A stretch of DNA of 64,000 nucleotides from Mucilaginibacter sp. L3T2-6 (GTDB taxonomy: Bacteria; Bacteroidota; Bacteroidia; Sphingobacteriales; Sphingobacteriaceae). Shown here piece after piece: positions 36,567-45,559 of the stretch. How positions within the stretch are numbered: the first letter of the stretch is position 1; each line of letters begins with the position of its first letter. The stretch is from positions 26,948 to 90,947 of the forward strand of contig NZ_JAUMKC010000025.1 of assembly GCF_030519355.1 (NCBI RefSeq), in the 5' to 3' direction. The notes beneath the pieces were generated by a model. That model worked only from the letters and a program-made list of their open reading frames with translations, was not told the origin of the DNA and made no database searches. A program made the translations under genes and the position numbers.

Positions 36567-37898
36567 ATGACAACAGCCGCTGCCACCGAACCGGTAAACT
36601 GGTCGAACACGCAAAAAATTGCATTTCGCTTCTGCTTTTTACTTTTCACACTCTTTATACTTTTTGATCCTAACGGGTTGCCCTTTGTTGACGAAGAAAC
36701 AGGCATTTTTTACCTGGCCCCGCTGCATAAACTGATCGTATGGATTGCTGCCCATATTTTGCACCTGGCCAAACCGATTACGGTATTTACCAATGGCAGC
36801 GGCGATACCACGTACGATTATCTTGTCGTCCTGCTCATCGCATTCCTCTCAACTCTCGGTGCGATTATTTGGAGTATTACCGGTCGCAACACGCGCAATT
36901 ATAACAAGATGTTTTACTGGCTTACCGTGGTGATCCGGTATTATGTGGCCATAAATATGGTGTCATACGGTGTAGCCAAGGTCATTAAACTGCAGTTTCC
37001 CTCCCCGTCCCTCCACCGATTACTGCAACCATTGGGCAATATGTCGCCAATGGGCCTGGCGTGGACTTACATGGGTTTTTCAACAGGCTTTAACTATTTT
37101 ACCGGATTTGCCGAACTGATTACCGGCCTGCTGCTGTTCAACCGGAAAACAACCACGCTGGGCGCGGTGGTAGGCCTGGCCGTTACAGGCAATATTATGG
37201 CCATAAACTATTGTTTTGATGTGCCGGTAAAAATTGTGGCGACTGCACTGGTGCTGATGTGCCTGTTTATTTTAATAAGAGACACCAAACGCTTAGTCAA
37301 TTTCTTCTTCACGAATAAAGATGCGCAGCCGTCCAATCTTTCGCCGCACCGGTTCAAGGCCAAATGGAAAAATGTTACCCTGGCAGTATTTAAATGGGTG
37401 CTGATACTCTATGTACTGCTTTCGAATTTTAACAATGCAATAAGCCTCGAAAAAACATTCGGTGAGAAGGCCCCCAAACCGCCTTTGTATGGCATTTATG
37501 ATGTTGAATCGTTTGTTGTTAACCGCGATACAATAAAGCCGTTAAAAACAGATACCATCCGCTGGGATAAGTTAATAATTGGCTACCCGGGCGTTGCCGA
37601 AATCAAATTTGTAAATGATTCTGCTAAATACTGGCAATTAAATATTGACCAGAAGAAGCATACCGCTACGGCTAATACTTATACAGACACTTTACACAAG
37701 TATTTATTTACCTACGCTATATCAAAAACAGAACGCAAAAATTCCGGCGGACACGCAGATACCGTGAGCTATTTAACGTTAAGCGGGACGCATCTTAAAG
37801 ATTCGCTGTCGATTAAATTACGCCGCATGGATGAGAAAAAATTCCGCCTGATAAGCCGCGGATTTCATTGGATAAACGAATATCCATATAACAGGTAG
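36567..37898 (+). CDS. DoxX-like multi-pass membrane protein
   Basis: 443 residues with about eight hydrophobic segments in residues 15-300. RYYVAINMVSYGVAKVIKLQFP and TGFNYFTGFAELITGLLLF match the DoxX/MauE-like membrane core. A C-terminal soluble domain of about 140 residues (ESFVVNRDTIKPLKTDTIRW ...) is beta-rich. Function not known; DoxX relatives interact with thiol or quinone systems. A short GC-rich hairpin overlaps its stop. Confidence 0.78.
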   Translation: MTTAAATEPVNWSNTQKIAFRFCFLLFTLFILFDPNGLPFVDEETGIFYLAPLHKLIVWIAAHILHLAKPITVFTNGSGDTTYDYLVVLLIAFLSTLGAIIWSITGRNTRNYNKMFYWLTVVIRYYVAINMVSYGVAKVIKLQFPSPSLHRLLQPLGNMSPMGLAWTYMGFSTGFNYFTGFAELITGLLLFNRKTTTLGAVVGLAVTGNIMAINYCFDVPVKIVATALVLMCLFILIRDTKRLVNFFFTNKDAQPSNLSPHRFKAKWKNVTLAVFKWVLILYVLLSNFNNAISLEKTFGEKAPKPPLYGIYDVESFVVNRDTIKPLKTDTIRWDKLIIGYPGVAEIKFVNDSAKYWQLNIDQKKHTATANTYTDTLHKYLFTYAISKTERKNSGGHADTVSYLTLSGTHLKDSLSIKLRRMDEKKFRLISRGFHWINEYPYNR

Positions 37899-37916
37899 CC
37901 CGTCTTGCGGGCTACC
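37894..37916. terminator. Hairpin over the stop codon of the DoxX-like gene
   Basis: GGTAGCCCG and CGGGCTACC form a 9-bp perfect stem around TCTTG. No T tract follows, so it may stabilise the mRNA end rather than terminate transcription. Confidence 0.45.
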
Positions 37917-37941
37917 CCATTCAATCCCGGGTAATTGTCAA

Positions 37942-38244
37942 TTATTCGCTTTCAGGTGTGTCGTCTGTGGCCGGGCCGGTGCTTCCATCATCCATACTGT
38001 CAAGGTCGGTGCCCTCGCCCTGTACTTCATCGGGTGTGCTGGTGTTATTTTTGTCGAACGCCGCTGCAGTTTCAGCATCAGGCTCGTTCAGGTCATCATT
38101 TACCTGTACCTCATGTAAGTCATCCTCCTGCAGCACATCGCTGGTAGCGCTTTCGCCGTTTTCCGGCCCGGGCCGTTCTGCGCGGTCATAAATATCATCG
38201 CCCGCACTATTGCTTAACATATCATCATTTTTAGCCGTGATCAT
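37942..38244 (-). CDS. Highly acidic small protein
   Basis: 100 residues, extremely rich in Asp, Glu and Thr/Ser, with few hydrophobic residues and no signal peptide (MITAKNDDMLSNSAGDD, then NDDLNEPDAETAAAFD). Likely intrinsically disordered and cytoplasmic. No family recognised. The acidic bias is maintained through the whole frame, which supports real coding. Confidence 0.6.
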   Translation of the reverse strand: MITAKNDDMLSNSAGDDIYDRAERPGPENGESATSDVLQEDDLHEVQVNDDLNEPDAETAAAFDKNNTSTPDEVQGEGTDLDSMDDGSTGPATDDTPESE

Positions 38245-38300
38245 AATTTTCTTTTATATAAATAACAGCCTCCGGTAAGGTTTGTTCTTAATTTATAATC

Positions 38301-38332
38301 AAAAACAAAGGCGGATATTGCTACCCGCCTTG
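38301..38332 (-). terminator. Terminator of the pst-phoU operon
   Basis: Read on the minus strand, CAAGGCGG pairs with CCGCCTTTG and is followed by TTTTT, about 105 nt after the phoU stop codon. Confidence 0.7.
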
Positions 38333-38438
38333 TCCTCATTTATTAATCAATCAACCTAATTAATACTTTTCTATTTCGGAATCCCGGCTTCCAAATTCAA
38401 ATCAAATGCGAAACCGAACGTCCGAAATCCGAAATCAA

Positions 38439-39131
38439 TTAATCTTCTTCTTCGCCTTCAATCATTTTCTGGCTGCTTTCCAGGTGCTTCAGGATCTTCG
38501 CCTCTACATAAAAAATAATTTCTTCGGCAATGTTCTTAGCCTGGTCGCCCACGCGCTCCAGTTTACGGATAACCGATAGCATATAAAGCGCTTCGGGGAT
38601 ACCGTTCAAATCGGCCTTTATAACTTCGGCTACGGTTGCAGGCGCTTTTTCATTTATGGCGTCCAGTACATCATCACGTTTAAATATGCTGCGGGCCAGC
38701 ACGGTATCTTCCTTTTCAAAAGCAGTGCGTGTATCTATCAATATATTCACAGCCTCCTCGTACATGCGGATAAGCGATATACTTTCCAGCTTTTCCACGT
38801 CGAAATGAACGTTCGATTCTACAACGTATAAAGCAATCCCGGCTGCTATATCGCCGATACGTTCAAGGTTGGTGTTGATCTTAAGCGCCGCAAGCAAAAA
38901 CCGCAGGTCGACAGCTACCGGGCAATAAAGCGCGAAAATGTTTTCGCAGTCCCTGTCTATCTTCAGCTCAAAGGAGTTTACCCGTTTTTCTTTTATCAGC
39001 ACTTCGCGGGCCAGGTCCTTGTCAAACTGAACCATGGCTTCTTTAGCCTTATTCAGCTGCGACTGAACCAATATCCACATGCTGATCAGTTCCTTTTTAA
39101 CCGCGGTGATTTCGTTTTCTAATGGTGTCAT
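38439..39131 (-). CDS. phoU: Phosphate transport regulator PhoU
   Basis: 230 residues, two three-helix PhoU repeats. Metal-binding motifs E-x3-D-x2-E type appear as FELKIDRDCENIFAL and LRFLLAALKINTNLERIGDIA in the first repeat and RKLERVGDQAKNIAEEIIF in the second. PhoU tells the PstSCAB transporter and the sensor kinase that phosphate is sufficient. It is the last gene of the operon porin-pstS-pstC-pstA-pstB-phoU, separated from pstB by a repeat-filled gap. Confidence 0.95.
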   Translation of the reverse strand: MTPLENEITAVKKELISMWILVQSQLNKAKEAMVQFDKDLAREVLIKEKRVNSFELKIDRDCENIFALYCPVAVDLRFLLAALKINTNLERIGDIAAGIALYVVESNVHFDVEKLESISLIRMYEEAVNILIDTRTAFEKEDTVLARSIFKRDDVLDAINEKAPATVAEVIKADLNGIPEALYMLSVIRKLERVGDQAKNIAEEIIFYVEAKILKHLESSQKMIEGEEED

Positions 39132-39144
39132 TTCTTTTTAGTTA

Positions 39145-39252
39145 TAATTGTTGTAAGAAGTTGTAAATGTTGTATTGGTTGTAGATGTTGTATTGGTTGG
39201 CAGTATTTTAACTACTTCAACATTTACAACTTTTACAACCCTTCCAACCACA
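39145..39252. repeat. Hairpin-forming short-word repeat between pstB and phoU
   Basis: Left-arm words GTTGTAAATGTTGTATTGGTTG are mirrored by CAACATTTACAACTTTTACAACC and CCAACCACAACC. The two arms can pair over about 40 nt with a loop near 39200, inside the operon. Confidence 0.65.
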
Positions 39253-39254
39253 AC

Positions 39255-40013
39255 CTAACTGAATCTTCCTGTTATATAATTTTGTGTGCGTACATCGCTT
39301 GGCGCGGTAAACATTTGCTTGGTGTCATCAAACTCTACCAGTTCCCCCATGTAGAAAAAGGCTGTTTTGTCGCTTACGCGGGCAGCCTGCTGCATGTTGT
39401 GGGTAACGATGATCAGCGTATAATTCTCCTTCAATTCATGAAACAACTGCTCTACGCTCGAGGTGGAAATAGGGTCGAGCGCCGAAGTTGGCTCGTCAAA
39501 CAAAATCACCTCAGGCTCCATGGCAATTGCTCTGGCAATGCACAAGCGCTGCTGCTGCCCGCCCGAAAGAAACGTACCTTTTTTATGCAGTGAATCTTTT
39601 ACCTCTTTCCACAACGCAGCTGAAGTTAATGATTTTTCAACGATGTTATCAAAATCCGCCTTCGGCATTTTAAGGCCGTTCAGCTTGTAACCGGCAATAA
39701 CGTTATCATATATGCTCAGATTCGGGAACGGGTTGGGCCGCTGGAAAACCATACCAATTTTATACCTTACGTATATGGGGTTCATCTGGTATATCTCGTC
39801 GTCATAAAGCTTTAACGAGCCCTTTGCGGTAGCCCCGGGTATAAGCTCGTGCATGCGGTTTATACAACGTAAAAAGGTTGTTTTACCGCAACCCGACGGC
39901 CCCATAACCGCAATCACCTGGTTTTTCTCGATGGCAATGGATACATCCTTTACCACGTGATTATCGCCAAACCAGGCGTTAAATTTAGATGAGCTTATAA
40001 CTGTATGTTCCAT
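39255..40013 (-). CDS. pstB: Phosphate ABC transporter ATP-binding protein
   Basis: 252 residues from the ATG at 40013; the longer frame to 40100 runs inside pstA and is not the start. Walker A GPSGCGKTT, Q-loop VFQRPNPFP, signature LSGGQQQRLCIARA and Walker B EVILFDEPTSALDP are all present. It powers the PstCA permease. The start overlaps the end of pstA by 19 nt, so translation is coupled. Confidence 0.97.
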   Translation of the reverse strand: MEHTVISSSKFNAWFGDNHVVKDVSIAIEKNQVIAVMGPSGCGKTTFLRCINRMHELIPGATAKGSLKLYDDEIYQMNPIYVRYKIGMVFQRPNPFPNLSIYDNVIAGYKLNGLKMPKADFDNIVEKSLTSAALWKEVKDSLHKKGTFLSGGQQQRLCIARAIAMEPEVILFDEPTSALDPISTSSVEQLFHELKENYTLIIVTHNMQQAARVSDKTAFFYMGELVEFDDTKQMFTAPSDVRTQNYITGRFS

Positions 40014-40840
40014 TTTCTTGTAATCAGTTTTGTAACTATGTTTAATATTAAAACAAACATTAATAATATAAATGATGCGCCCCACGCCAGGTTGTGCCAA
40101 TCATCATAAGGGCTGGTGGCATAAGTATAGATCAGGTGAGGCAAGCTCTCCATCGGCTTTTTCATCGAGTAGGATAAAAACGAATTACCCAGCGCTGTAA
40201 ACAGCAACGGAGCCGTTTCACCAATGATACGCGCCACCGACAACATAATACCAGACAATATACCCGAAAAACCACACGGCACAATTACCTTGATAATTAC
40301 GCGATGGTACGGTACGCCCAGTGATAAAGCAGCTTCTTTTAACGATGGAGGCAATAACCTCAGTGTTTGTTCAGTCGAGCGTATGACTATCGGGAGCATC
40401 ATGATGGCCAAAGCCACACTACCCGAAATAGCGCTGAAAGTGCCGGCAGGCTTCACTATCCAAAGGTAAACTACGATGCCGATAACAATCGAAGGCACTC
40501 CCTGTAAAATATCAACGCATAAGCCGCTGTAGTAAGCCAGTTTGGTTGACGGGTTTTCGCTCAGGTAAATGCCGCTCAGTATTCCTACCGGGATGGCAAT
40601 TATTGTGGCAACTGCAACCATCAGTATACTGCCTACAAGCGCATTGGCTATACCGCCGCCAGGTTCGCCTACCGGCGCAGGCACATGCGTTAAAAAGTGC
40701 CAGTTTACCTGCATTACACCCTGTTTAATTATATATAGCAATACAACTATCAATGGAATAGTGATCAGGAAGGCCAGGAAAACTATCAGCCCCTTAAACA
40801 ACAAACTTTTGGTGTTTCTTATTTTTAAACGTGCTTCCAT
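39995..40840 (-). CDS. pstA: Phosphate ABC transporter permease PstA
   Basis: 281 residues, six transmembrane helices. The permease EAA loop, which contacts PstB, is EAALSLGVPYHRVIIKVIVP, and GGGIANALVGSILMVAVATI lies at the membrane entry. Forms the channel with PstC. Four nt separate it from pstC, and it overlaps pstB. Confidence 0.96.
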   Translation of the reverse strand: MEARLKIRNTKSLLFKGLIVFLAFLITIPLIVVLLYIIKQGVMQVNWHFLTHVPAPVGEPGGGIANALVGSILMVAVATIIAIPVGILSGIYLSENPSTKLAYYSGLCVDILQGVPSIVIGIVVYLWIVKPAGTFSAISGSVALAIMMLPIVIRSTEQTLRLLPPSLKEAALSLGVPYHRVIIKVIVPCGFSGILSGIMLSVARIIGETAPLLFTALGNSFLSYSMKKPMESLPHLIYTYATSPYDDWHNLAWGASFILLMFVLILNIVTKLITRKWNIQL

Positions 40841-40844
40841 GTGT

Positions 40845-41765
40845 TTAGTGTTGTGTAAAACGGGTGATTATTCTTTTGCCAATAAGGTTAATGATAACGG
40901 TAACGAAGAAAAGCACCAGGCCCAGCTCTACCAACGCCGAAAGATATTCGGTATGATCGGCCTCGGTAAATTCATTCGCGATTACGGATGCCATGGTATT
41001 GCCCGGCCCGAATAAAAGATCTTTAAAAGTACCGGCTATAGAAGTGGTGTTACCGATCAGCATCGTTACAGCCATAGTTTCGCCAAGCGCACGGCCTAAC
41101 GACAACAGCACACCGGCAAATAAACCCGTACGGGTATAAGGCAAAATTACGCTGCGGATAACCTCGAAACGGGTTGCACCTAATGCATACGCCCCTTCTT
41201 TTAATGATGCCGGCACCATGCGGATCAAAGTAATACCCAACGATGCTGCATAAGGTATGATCATAACAGCCAAAACCAGCGAAGCGGTAGTTATACCAAT
41301 GCCGTATGGGGCCACGCCGATCTTCATTTCGATTGCCCGGATAACCGGTACCAGCACGAATAAGCCCCAGAAACCGTATATGATTGATGGGACCGCCGCT
41401 ATCAGTTCGATAGTATTTTTAAGCAGGTTCGATAACCATCCTTTAGGGTTGTATTCACCAAGATAAATAGATACAGAATAGGAGAAAGGCAGGGACAGGA
41501 TGAGCGCAATGAATGAGGTAAGCAGCGTGCCTATTAAAAAAGGCAGCGCGCCATAAATATTTTGAACCGGGTCCCATGTCTTGCTCCATAAAAATTTAAT
41601 ACCTAATGCTTTGATGGAAGGAACAGACTCTATTATTAACGTTATTAAAATACCGATTATGACCAGAACCAAAAGAGCGGCCATAAAAATCAATAGCTTT
41701 CTGAACATGGTTTCCCATTTCATCTGGCTGTACGAAAGGTCTAATCGTTTATTCTTCATTATCAA
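40845..41765 (-). CDS. pstC: Phosphate ABC transporter permease PstC
   Basis: 306 residues, six transmembrane helices with a cytoplasmic N-terminus. The EAA loop is EGAYALGATRFEVIRSVILP, and GRALGETMAVTMLIGN is the conserved PstC helix. The start may be the ATG at 41765 or the third codon (MKNKRLD); both fit. A long purine/pyrimidine hairpin lies between pstS and this gene. Confidence 0.96.
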   Translation of the reverse strand: MIMKNKRLDLSYSQMKWETMFRKLLIFMAALLVLVIIGILITLIIESVPSIKALGIKFLWSKTWDPVQNIYGALPFLIGTLLTSFIALILSLPFSYSVSIYLGEYNPKGWLSNLLKNTIELIAAVPSIIYGFWGLFVLVPVIRAIEMKIGVAPYGIGITTASLVLAVMIIPYAASLGITLIRMVPASLKEGAYALGATRFEVIRSVILPYTRTGLFAGVLLSLGRALGETMAVTMLIGNTTSIAGTFKDLLFGPGNTMASVIANEFTEADHTEYLSALVELGLVLFFVTVIINLIGKRIITRFTQH

Positions 41766-41774
41766 TCGTTATTT

Positions 41775-41877
41775 GAGCGGAAAGCAGAAAGCTAAAAGCG
41801 TAAAGCTTGTTATGGCTCCGTGCTTTTAACTTCCTGCTTTTATTTCTTTTAGCTTTCAGCTTTAGTCTTTCAGCTTA
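41775..41877. repeat. Hairpin-forming short-word repeat between pstS and pstC
   Basis: The left arm (GAAAGCAGAAAGCTAAAAGC, then GTAAAGC) is mirrored by TTTTAGCTTTCAGCTTT and CTTTCAGCTT; the right arm includes the pstS stop codon. A long imperfect mRNA hairpin results directly after pstS. Confidence 0.7.
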
Positions 41878-42924
41878 CAGAATTGGCTTGCCATCATAAG
41901 TTGCAGATTTCAATATGTTTTCGGCAACTTTTAAGGCTGATTTTGAAAGCGGCGCGTAGTTTAAAGGTGCGCAATTTTTCTGGCCCTCGTGAACGTTGTA
42001 CCATAATAATTTCAAAACCTCTTTAGCTTTTCCGGCGCTGCGGCCGTTATATTTCTGCTCTTTGTATATTAAAGCCCAGGTAAAGCCGCTTATCGGGTAA
42101 CCCTGCGGATTATCAGTATCGGTTAACGAAACCTTTGAGTCGGCAGGCAATTCTACATTGCTTGCAGCAGAGGTAGAGCTTATAGTAGGCGTAATTAATT
42201 TACCTTTTTTGTTCTGTACATTACCATAAGCCATCTTGTTTTGAACTGCGTAAGCCAACTCTACATAGCCAAAGCCACCCGGGGTTTGCTTAACTAAGCC
42301 GGCAACGCCTTCGCTTCCCTTACCACCTAAACCTGCAGGCCAGTTAACAGCAGTAGCTTTACCAACTTTTGAAGCCCACTCCGGACTAACTTTTGATAAG
42401 TAATCAGTAAAGATAAAAGTGGTACCGCTGCCGTCCGACCGGTGAATAACAACTATCGGAAGATCAGGCAGGTTCACACCTCTGTTAAGGCTTTTAATTT
42501 CAGCGTTATTCCAGTTTGTGATCTTTCCAAGATAAATGTCGGCAATAATTTTACCGTTAAAGTTCAGCGGTTTGGTAATACCCGGAATATTATAAGTAAT
42601 TACAGTAGCGCCCGATGTCATTGGGATATGCAAAACCGGTGCGCCCATTTTTTTAGCTTGCTCATCATTCAGCGGAGCATCAGAATCTCCAAAGTCAACA
42701 GTCTTGTTGGTAAGCTGCAGGATACCGCCGCCTGAACCGATAGACTGGTAGTTTACCTGCACTTTTGTTTTTGCACCATACTCAGCAAAAATCTTCGAGA
42801 ACAGCGGGTACACAAAGGTACTGCCTGCACCTAGTAGGGTGTTGTCCTGCGCCGAAGCTGACAGAGTTACTGCGCTTGCAGCAAGGGCTACTGCAGCTAT
42901 CTTTAAACTTTTAATTACTTTCAT
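41875..42924 (-). CDS. pstS: Phosphate-binding protein PstS
   Basis: 349 residues from the ATG at 42924, which begins a proper signal peptide (MKVIKSLKIAAVALAASAVTLSASAQ); the longer frame to 43002 does not. Phosphate-binding loops are AGSTFVYPLFSK, IGSGGGILQLTNKTVDFGDSD and HRSDGSGTTFIFTDYL. It delivers phosphate from the periplasm to PstCA. The outer-membrane porin gene is immediately upstream. Confidence 0.96.
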   Translation of the reverse strand: MKVIKSLKIAAVALAASAVTLSASAQDNTLLGAGSTFVYPLFSKIFAEYGAKTKVQVNYQSIGSGGGILQLTNKTVDFGDSDAPLNDEQAKKMGAPVLHIPMTSGATVITYNIPGITKPLNFNGKIIADIYLGKITNWNNAEIKSLNRGVNLPDLPIVVIHRSDGSGTTFIFTDYLSKVSPEWASKVGKATAVNWPAGLGGKGSEGVAGLVKQTPGGFGYVELAYAVQNKMAYGNVQNKKGKLITPTISSTSAASNVELPADSKVSLTDTDNPQGYPISGFTWALIYKEQKYNGRSAGKAKEVLKLLWYNVHEGQKNCAPLNYAPLSKSALKVAENILKSATYDGKPIL

Positions 42925-42964
42925 TTTGTTTGTATGTATGTTTTGAGTTTTAGTTCCGTTGTTA

Positions 42965-44332
42965 TTATTTACCGAAAACGTAATAAACTGTGAACCTTGC
43001 AACCAGGTTGTGGTCAGGAGCTACATAACCGCCGGTGGTAGCGTTTCTGTTGTCTTTGTAATCAACTAACCAGATGTTTGGCTCGAAGTGAATGTTTTTA
43101 ACCGGCTGATAATCTAAACCGAAAGTGTAGAAGTTCTCTTTAACAGTAGGGTTGTATGCGCCATAGTTGGTATTGGTAGTGTAAGAAGCCGTTGGATCAA
43201 ACTTGGTATCAGGCTGGTAAGCATCAAAACGGGCAAAGTAGTTCAGGGTGTTAGTGATAGCGCCACGAACCCATAGTGACAAGCCTTGTGCGGTTGCATC
43301 TTCAGCTACGCCCGCCTTGCTTACGCCATAACCAAACTTTTGTGTATAAGCTTCTACACCAACACTGATCGGCTTGGTTTGATAGGCGGCAAATATCTTG
43401 AACATGTTGTGCTCCTGGCCGGGGATTGCTGCTGTTGCAGGCGCAGTACGTGCATAATCCGCATACAAGTCAACATATAATTTTTTGTTCAGGAATTTAC
43501 CCCAAAGGTCTCCGTAGAAAATTTTGTAAAAACCAGTGTTGGGGTTTGATGCTGATAATAAACCAGCCTGGCTGTTGTTACCAACCATAAAAACGTAACC
43601 GAAGTTTTTGGTAGCAGGGTCAAAAGTACCTTGCAACGCAGCACCTAAGTCATAAGAGTTGTTCTTGTGAACATCGGTGATGGTTTTCTCGATTGAACGG
43701 TAGCCCCAGGTCGACTCTGACAATGAGTTAGGACCATTAGTTCCAGGCTCATTCAGCGCAAAACCGGGAGTACCCATTTCACCGATCACCAGGTCAGTAC
43801 CATTCCAAAGGTCTCTTACACGCAGGTTAAAGTTCTTGATCCAGAAGGCCATTTTGTTATCAACAAGGTTATCACCGTTCTGAATTGAAGTTGAACCGTT
43901 TACACCGGTGTTAGCATTAGGCTCAGAAGCTAACAACACTTCTACTTTGAATTTCTTGGTTATATCATAGTCGTAACCTAAGTACAAACGACGGAACTGG
44001 AAAGCGTTACGGTACTGAGGAACGCCATTATACATTTGCTCGCCGCCGCGGTTACCTTTGTCTGCATGGGCATTGTAATACAAATCACCGAAAGCATAGC
44101 CCCATAATCTTCTTTGTGGTTTCCATGAGGTATCTTCAGCAGCTTTGGTAGCTTTTTTTACTTCGGGGGTAGTAGTAGCAGCGTCTGTTTTTGAATCTGC
44201 TTTGGTTTCAGTTTTTGCAGCAGGAACAGCGGCTAAAACTGTGGAGTTTGTTTGTGCCTTCGCAGTATAACCTGCAACAGTTACTGCCAAAAGCAAGGTC
44301 ATACTAAAAAGTCGGGTAAACATTGTTTTCAT
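42965..44332 (-). CDS. Phosphate-selective porin O/P-like outer-membrane protein
   Basis: 455 residues from the ATG at 44332; a TTG two codons earlier is less likely. A signal peptide (MKTMFTRLFSMTLLLAVTVAGYTAKAQ) leads to a lysine/threonine/alanine-rich periplasmic stretch. The barrel has many aromatic strands (RRLYLGYDYDITKKFKVEVL) and a terminal VARFTVYYVFGK with C-terminal aromatic pattern. As first gene of the pst operon it probably admits phosphate through the outer membrane. Confidence 0.88.
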   Translation of the reverse strand: MKTMFTRLFSMTLLLAVTVAGYTAKAQTNSTVLAAVPAAKTETKADSKTDAATTTPEVKKATKAAEDTSWKPQRRLWGYAFGDLYYNAHADKGNRGGEQMYNGVPQYRNAFQFRRLYLGYDYDITKKFKVEVLLASEPNANTGVNGSTSIQNGDNLVDNKMAFWIKNFNLRVRDLWNGTDLVIGEMGTPGFALNEPGTNGPNSLSESTWGYRSIEKTITDVHKNNSYDLGAALQGTFDPATKNFGYVFMVGNNSQAGLLSASNPNTGFYKIFYGDLWGKFLNKKLYVDLYADYARTAPATAAIPGQEHNMFKIFAAYQTKPISVGVEAYTQKFGYGVSKAGVAEDATAQGLSLWVRGAITNTLNYFARFDAYQPDTKFDPTASYTTNTNYGAYNPTVKENFYTFGLDYQPVKNIHFEPNIWLVDYKDNRNATTGGYVAPDHNLVARFTVYYVFGK

Positions 44333-44549
44333 ACTCAATTAAGGATTAAATAAATTTTGCCTCAAAAGTGGGGCAGCAGCATTATCTTAATGTTAACAGA
44401 CTATTAATCTTTGATGATATTATTTAAATGTTAACTTAACCCCAAAAGCGGCAAAACGGAGTATAATTTAGCGTTTTTAAAGAAGACATGAAGTATTAAA
44501 ACGCTGATTATAAGTATATTACATTAACATTTCCTTTAACGAAAATCAA

Positions 44550-44610
44550 TAACATTAACTTAACATTGTGGCTAAAAGCATTAATAAGCGCTTAACATTA
44601 GGCGAACATT
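44550..44610 (-). promoter_or_regulatory. PHO-box-like direct repeats upstream of the pst operon
   Basis: Two pairs of 7-bp direct repeats with 4-bp spacers: TAACATT-AACT-TAACATT (44550-44567) and TAACATT-AGGC-GAACATT (44593-44610). The 7+4+7 layout, with 11-bp period, is that of PhoB-type boxes. Single TTAACATT words also occur at 44390, 44430 and 44525. They lie about 220-280 nt upstream of the porin start. Binding by a PhoB homologue is inferred. Confidence 0.6.
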
Positions 44611-44838
44611 AGCGCTTTTTTGGCCTATTTTGAGGGTTTTTAGCCTAAAACTTAAAAAGGCGGAGAGAAACTAAAAAGGGACAAAATTGTTACGACAATT
44701 GCGCTATTTCTATCCAAAGGCCGGTCGGCCGGGGCGGACTACTATCAGGCCCAAGACTGCCCTTCGAGCCATTTAATATATTTTTCGGTTTGCGAGACGA
44801 GGTAATAGGAACCTATAGTTGACCTATCTCAGATGAGC
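44611..44838. other. Gene-free stretch, nothing clear
   Basis: No supportable gene, RNA or terminator was found. A 6-bp inverted repeat AATTGT-TACG-ACAATT lies at 44684-44699 and a GC-rich patch GGCCGGTCGGCCGG follows near 44720. This is part of the 663-nt gap between the porin start and the XRE gene. Confidence 0.4.
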
Positions 44839-44840
44839 TA

Positions 44841-44993
44841 GTAACAAAATAAGGGTAAATTTATCGAAGTTTTGTAACAGAATAAGGGTAAATTTATCCA
44901 GATTTTGTAACAGAATAAGGGTAATTGATCGAAGCTTTGTAACAAAATAAGGGTAATTTTATTCAGATTTTGTAACAGAATAAGGGTAATTTA
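44841..44993. repeat. Five tandem 32-33 bp repeats
   Basis: Units begin at 44841, 44874, 44907, 44939 and 44972; the last is cut short by the stop of the next gene. The conserved core is GTAACARAATAAGGGTAA (R = A or G), followed by ATTTATC-type and GAAGTTTT or CAGATTTT ends that alternate between units. Units abut with no spacers, so this is a minisatellite or protein-binding array, not a CRISPR. Confidence 0.88.
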
Positions 44994-44995
44994 CT

Positions 44996-45358
44996 TTAGC
45001 CCGCTTTTTGTTCGGCAACTAAAAGGCTTTCCTTTAGCTCTTTCAGTTCCATTTCGTAGGCACGCATTCGGGCGTGAAGAATATCCAGCTCGGTACGCAT
45101 CATTTGTATTTCCGTGATCAGCTTAGCAGATTCGGGCTTGTCGATTTTCTTTTCTCCGGTACCCAGGATAAGCCACTCGGGGGAGTATTTCAGCTGGAAG
45201 CAAAGTTTACGGATCAGATAATAACTAACGTCCTGCTTTTTGTTGATCACCTTACTGATGAACCCCTGGTCTACACCTATAGCGCCGGCAAGGGCAAGCT
45301 GCCCGCCATGCTCCTTTACTATAACTTTAAGCCGTTTTACTATTGCTTCGTCAGACAT
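44996..45358 (-). CDS. Small XRE-type helix-turn-helix protein with coiled-coil tail
   Basis: 120 residues from the ATG at 45358; the longer open frame starts in unlike sequence. Residues 5-65 form a lambda-repressor-like HTH (LALAGAIGVDQGFISKVINKKQ) ending in SPEWLILGTGEKK, as in phage-derived regulators. Residues 75-115 are a charged coiled coil (ITEIQMMRTELDILHARM) that could drive dimerisation. The tandem 33-bp repeats begin 2 nt beyond its stop codon, so it may bind them, but that is a guess. Confidence 0.85.
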   Translation of the reverse strand: MSDEAIVKRLKVIVKEHGGQLALAGAIGVDQGFISKVINKKQDVSYYLIRKLCFQLKYSPEWLILGTGEKKIDKPESAKLITEIQMMRTELDILHARMRAYEMELKELKESLLVAEQKAG

Positions 45359-45559
45359 TACGATTGCAATAATAAACAAAGTAGCGGGATTGTCAAGAAC
45401 TAAGTTAAAAAGGCTCCGGATGTGGCAATGGTTGCAAAATAGCAGCAGCAGAAAGTGGCAGCAGCCGTGCATATCAACCGGGCCTGAATACCTGCATCCC
45501 GTAGCCCGCTAATTCTACTGCTAATGCGGCTGATTATCGTAGTTGCTGCTTCAGGCTGT

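Noticed and set aside
37958..38191. Plus-strand frame opposite the acidic protein
   Set aside because: Ser/Cys-rich mirror of an Asp/Glu-rich gene, a typical codon shadow.
44841..44993. Possible CRISPR array
   Set aside because: The 33-bp units abut each other; there are no unique spacers and no cas genes.
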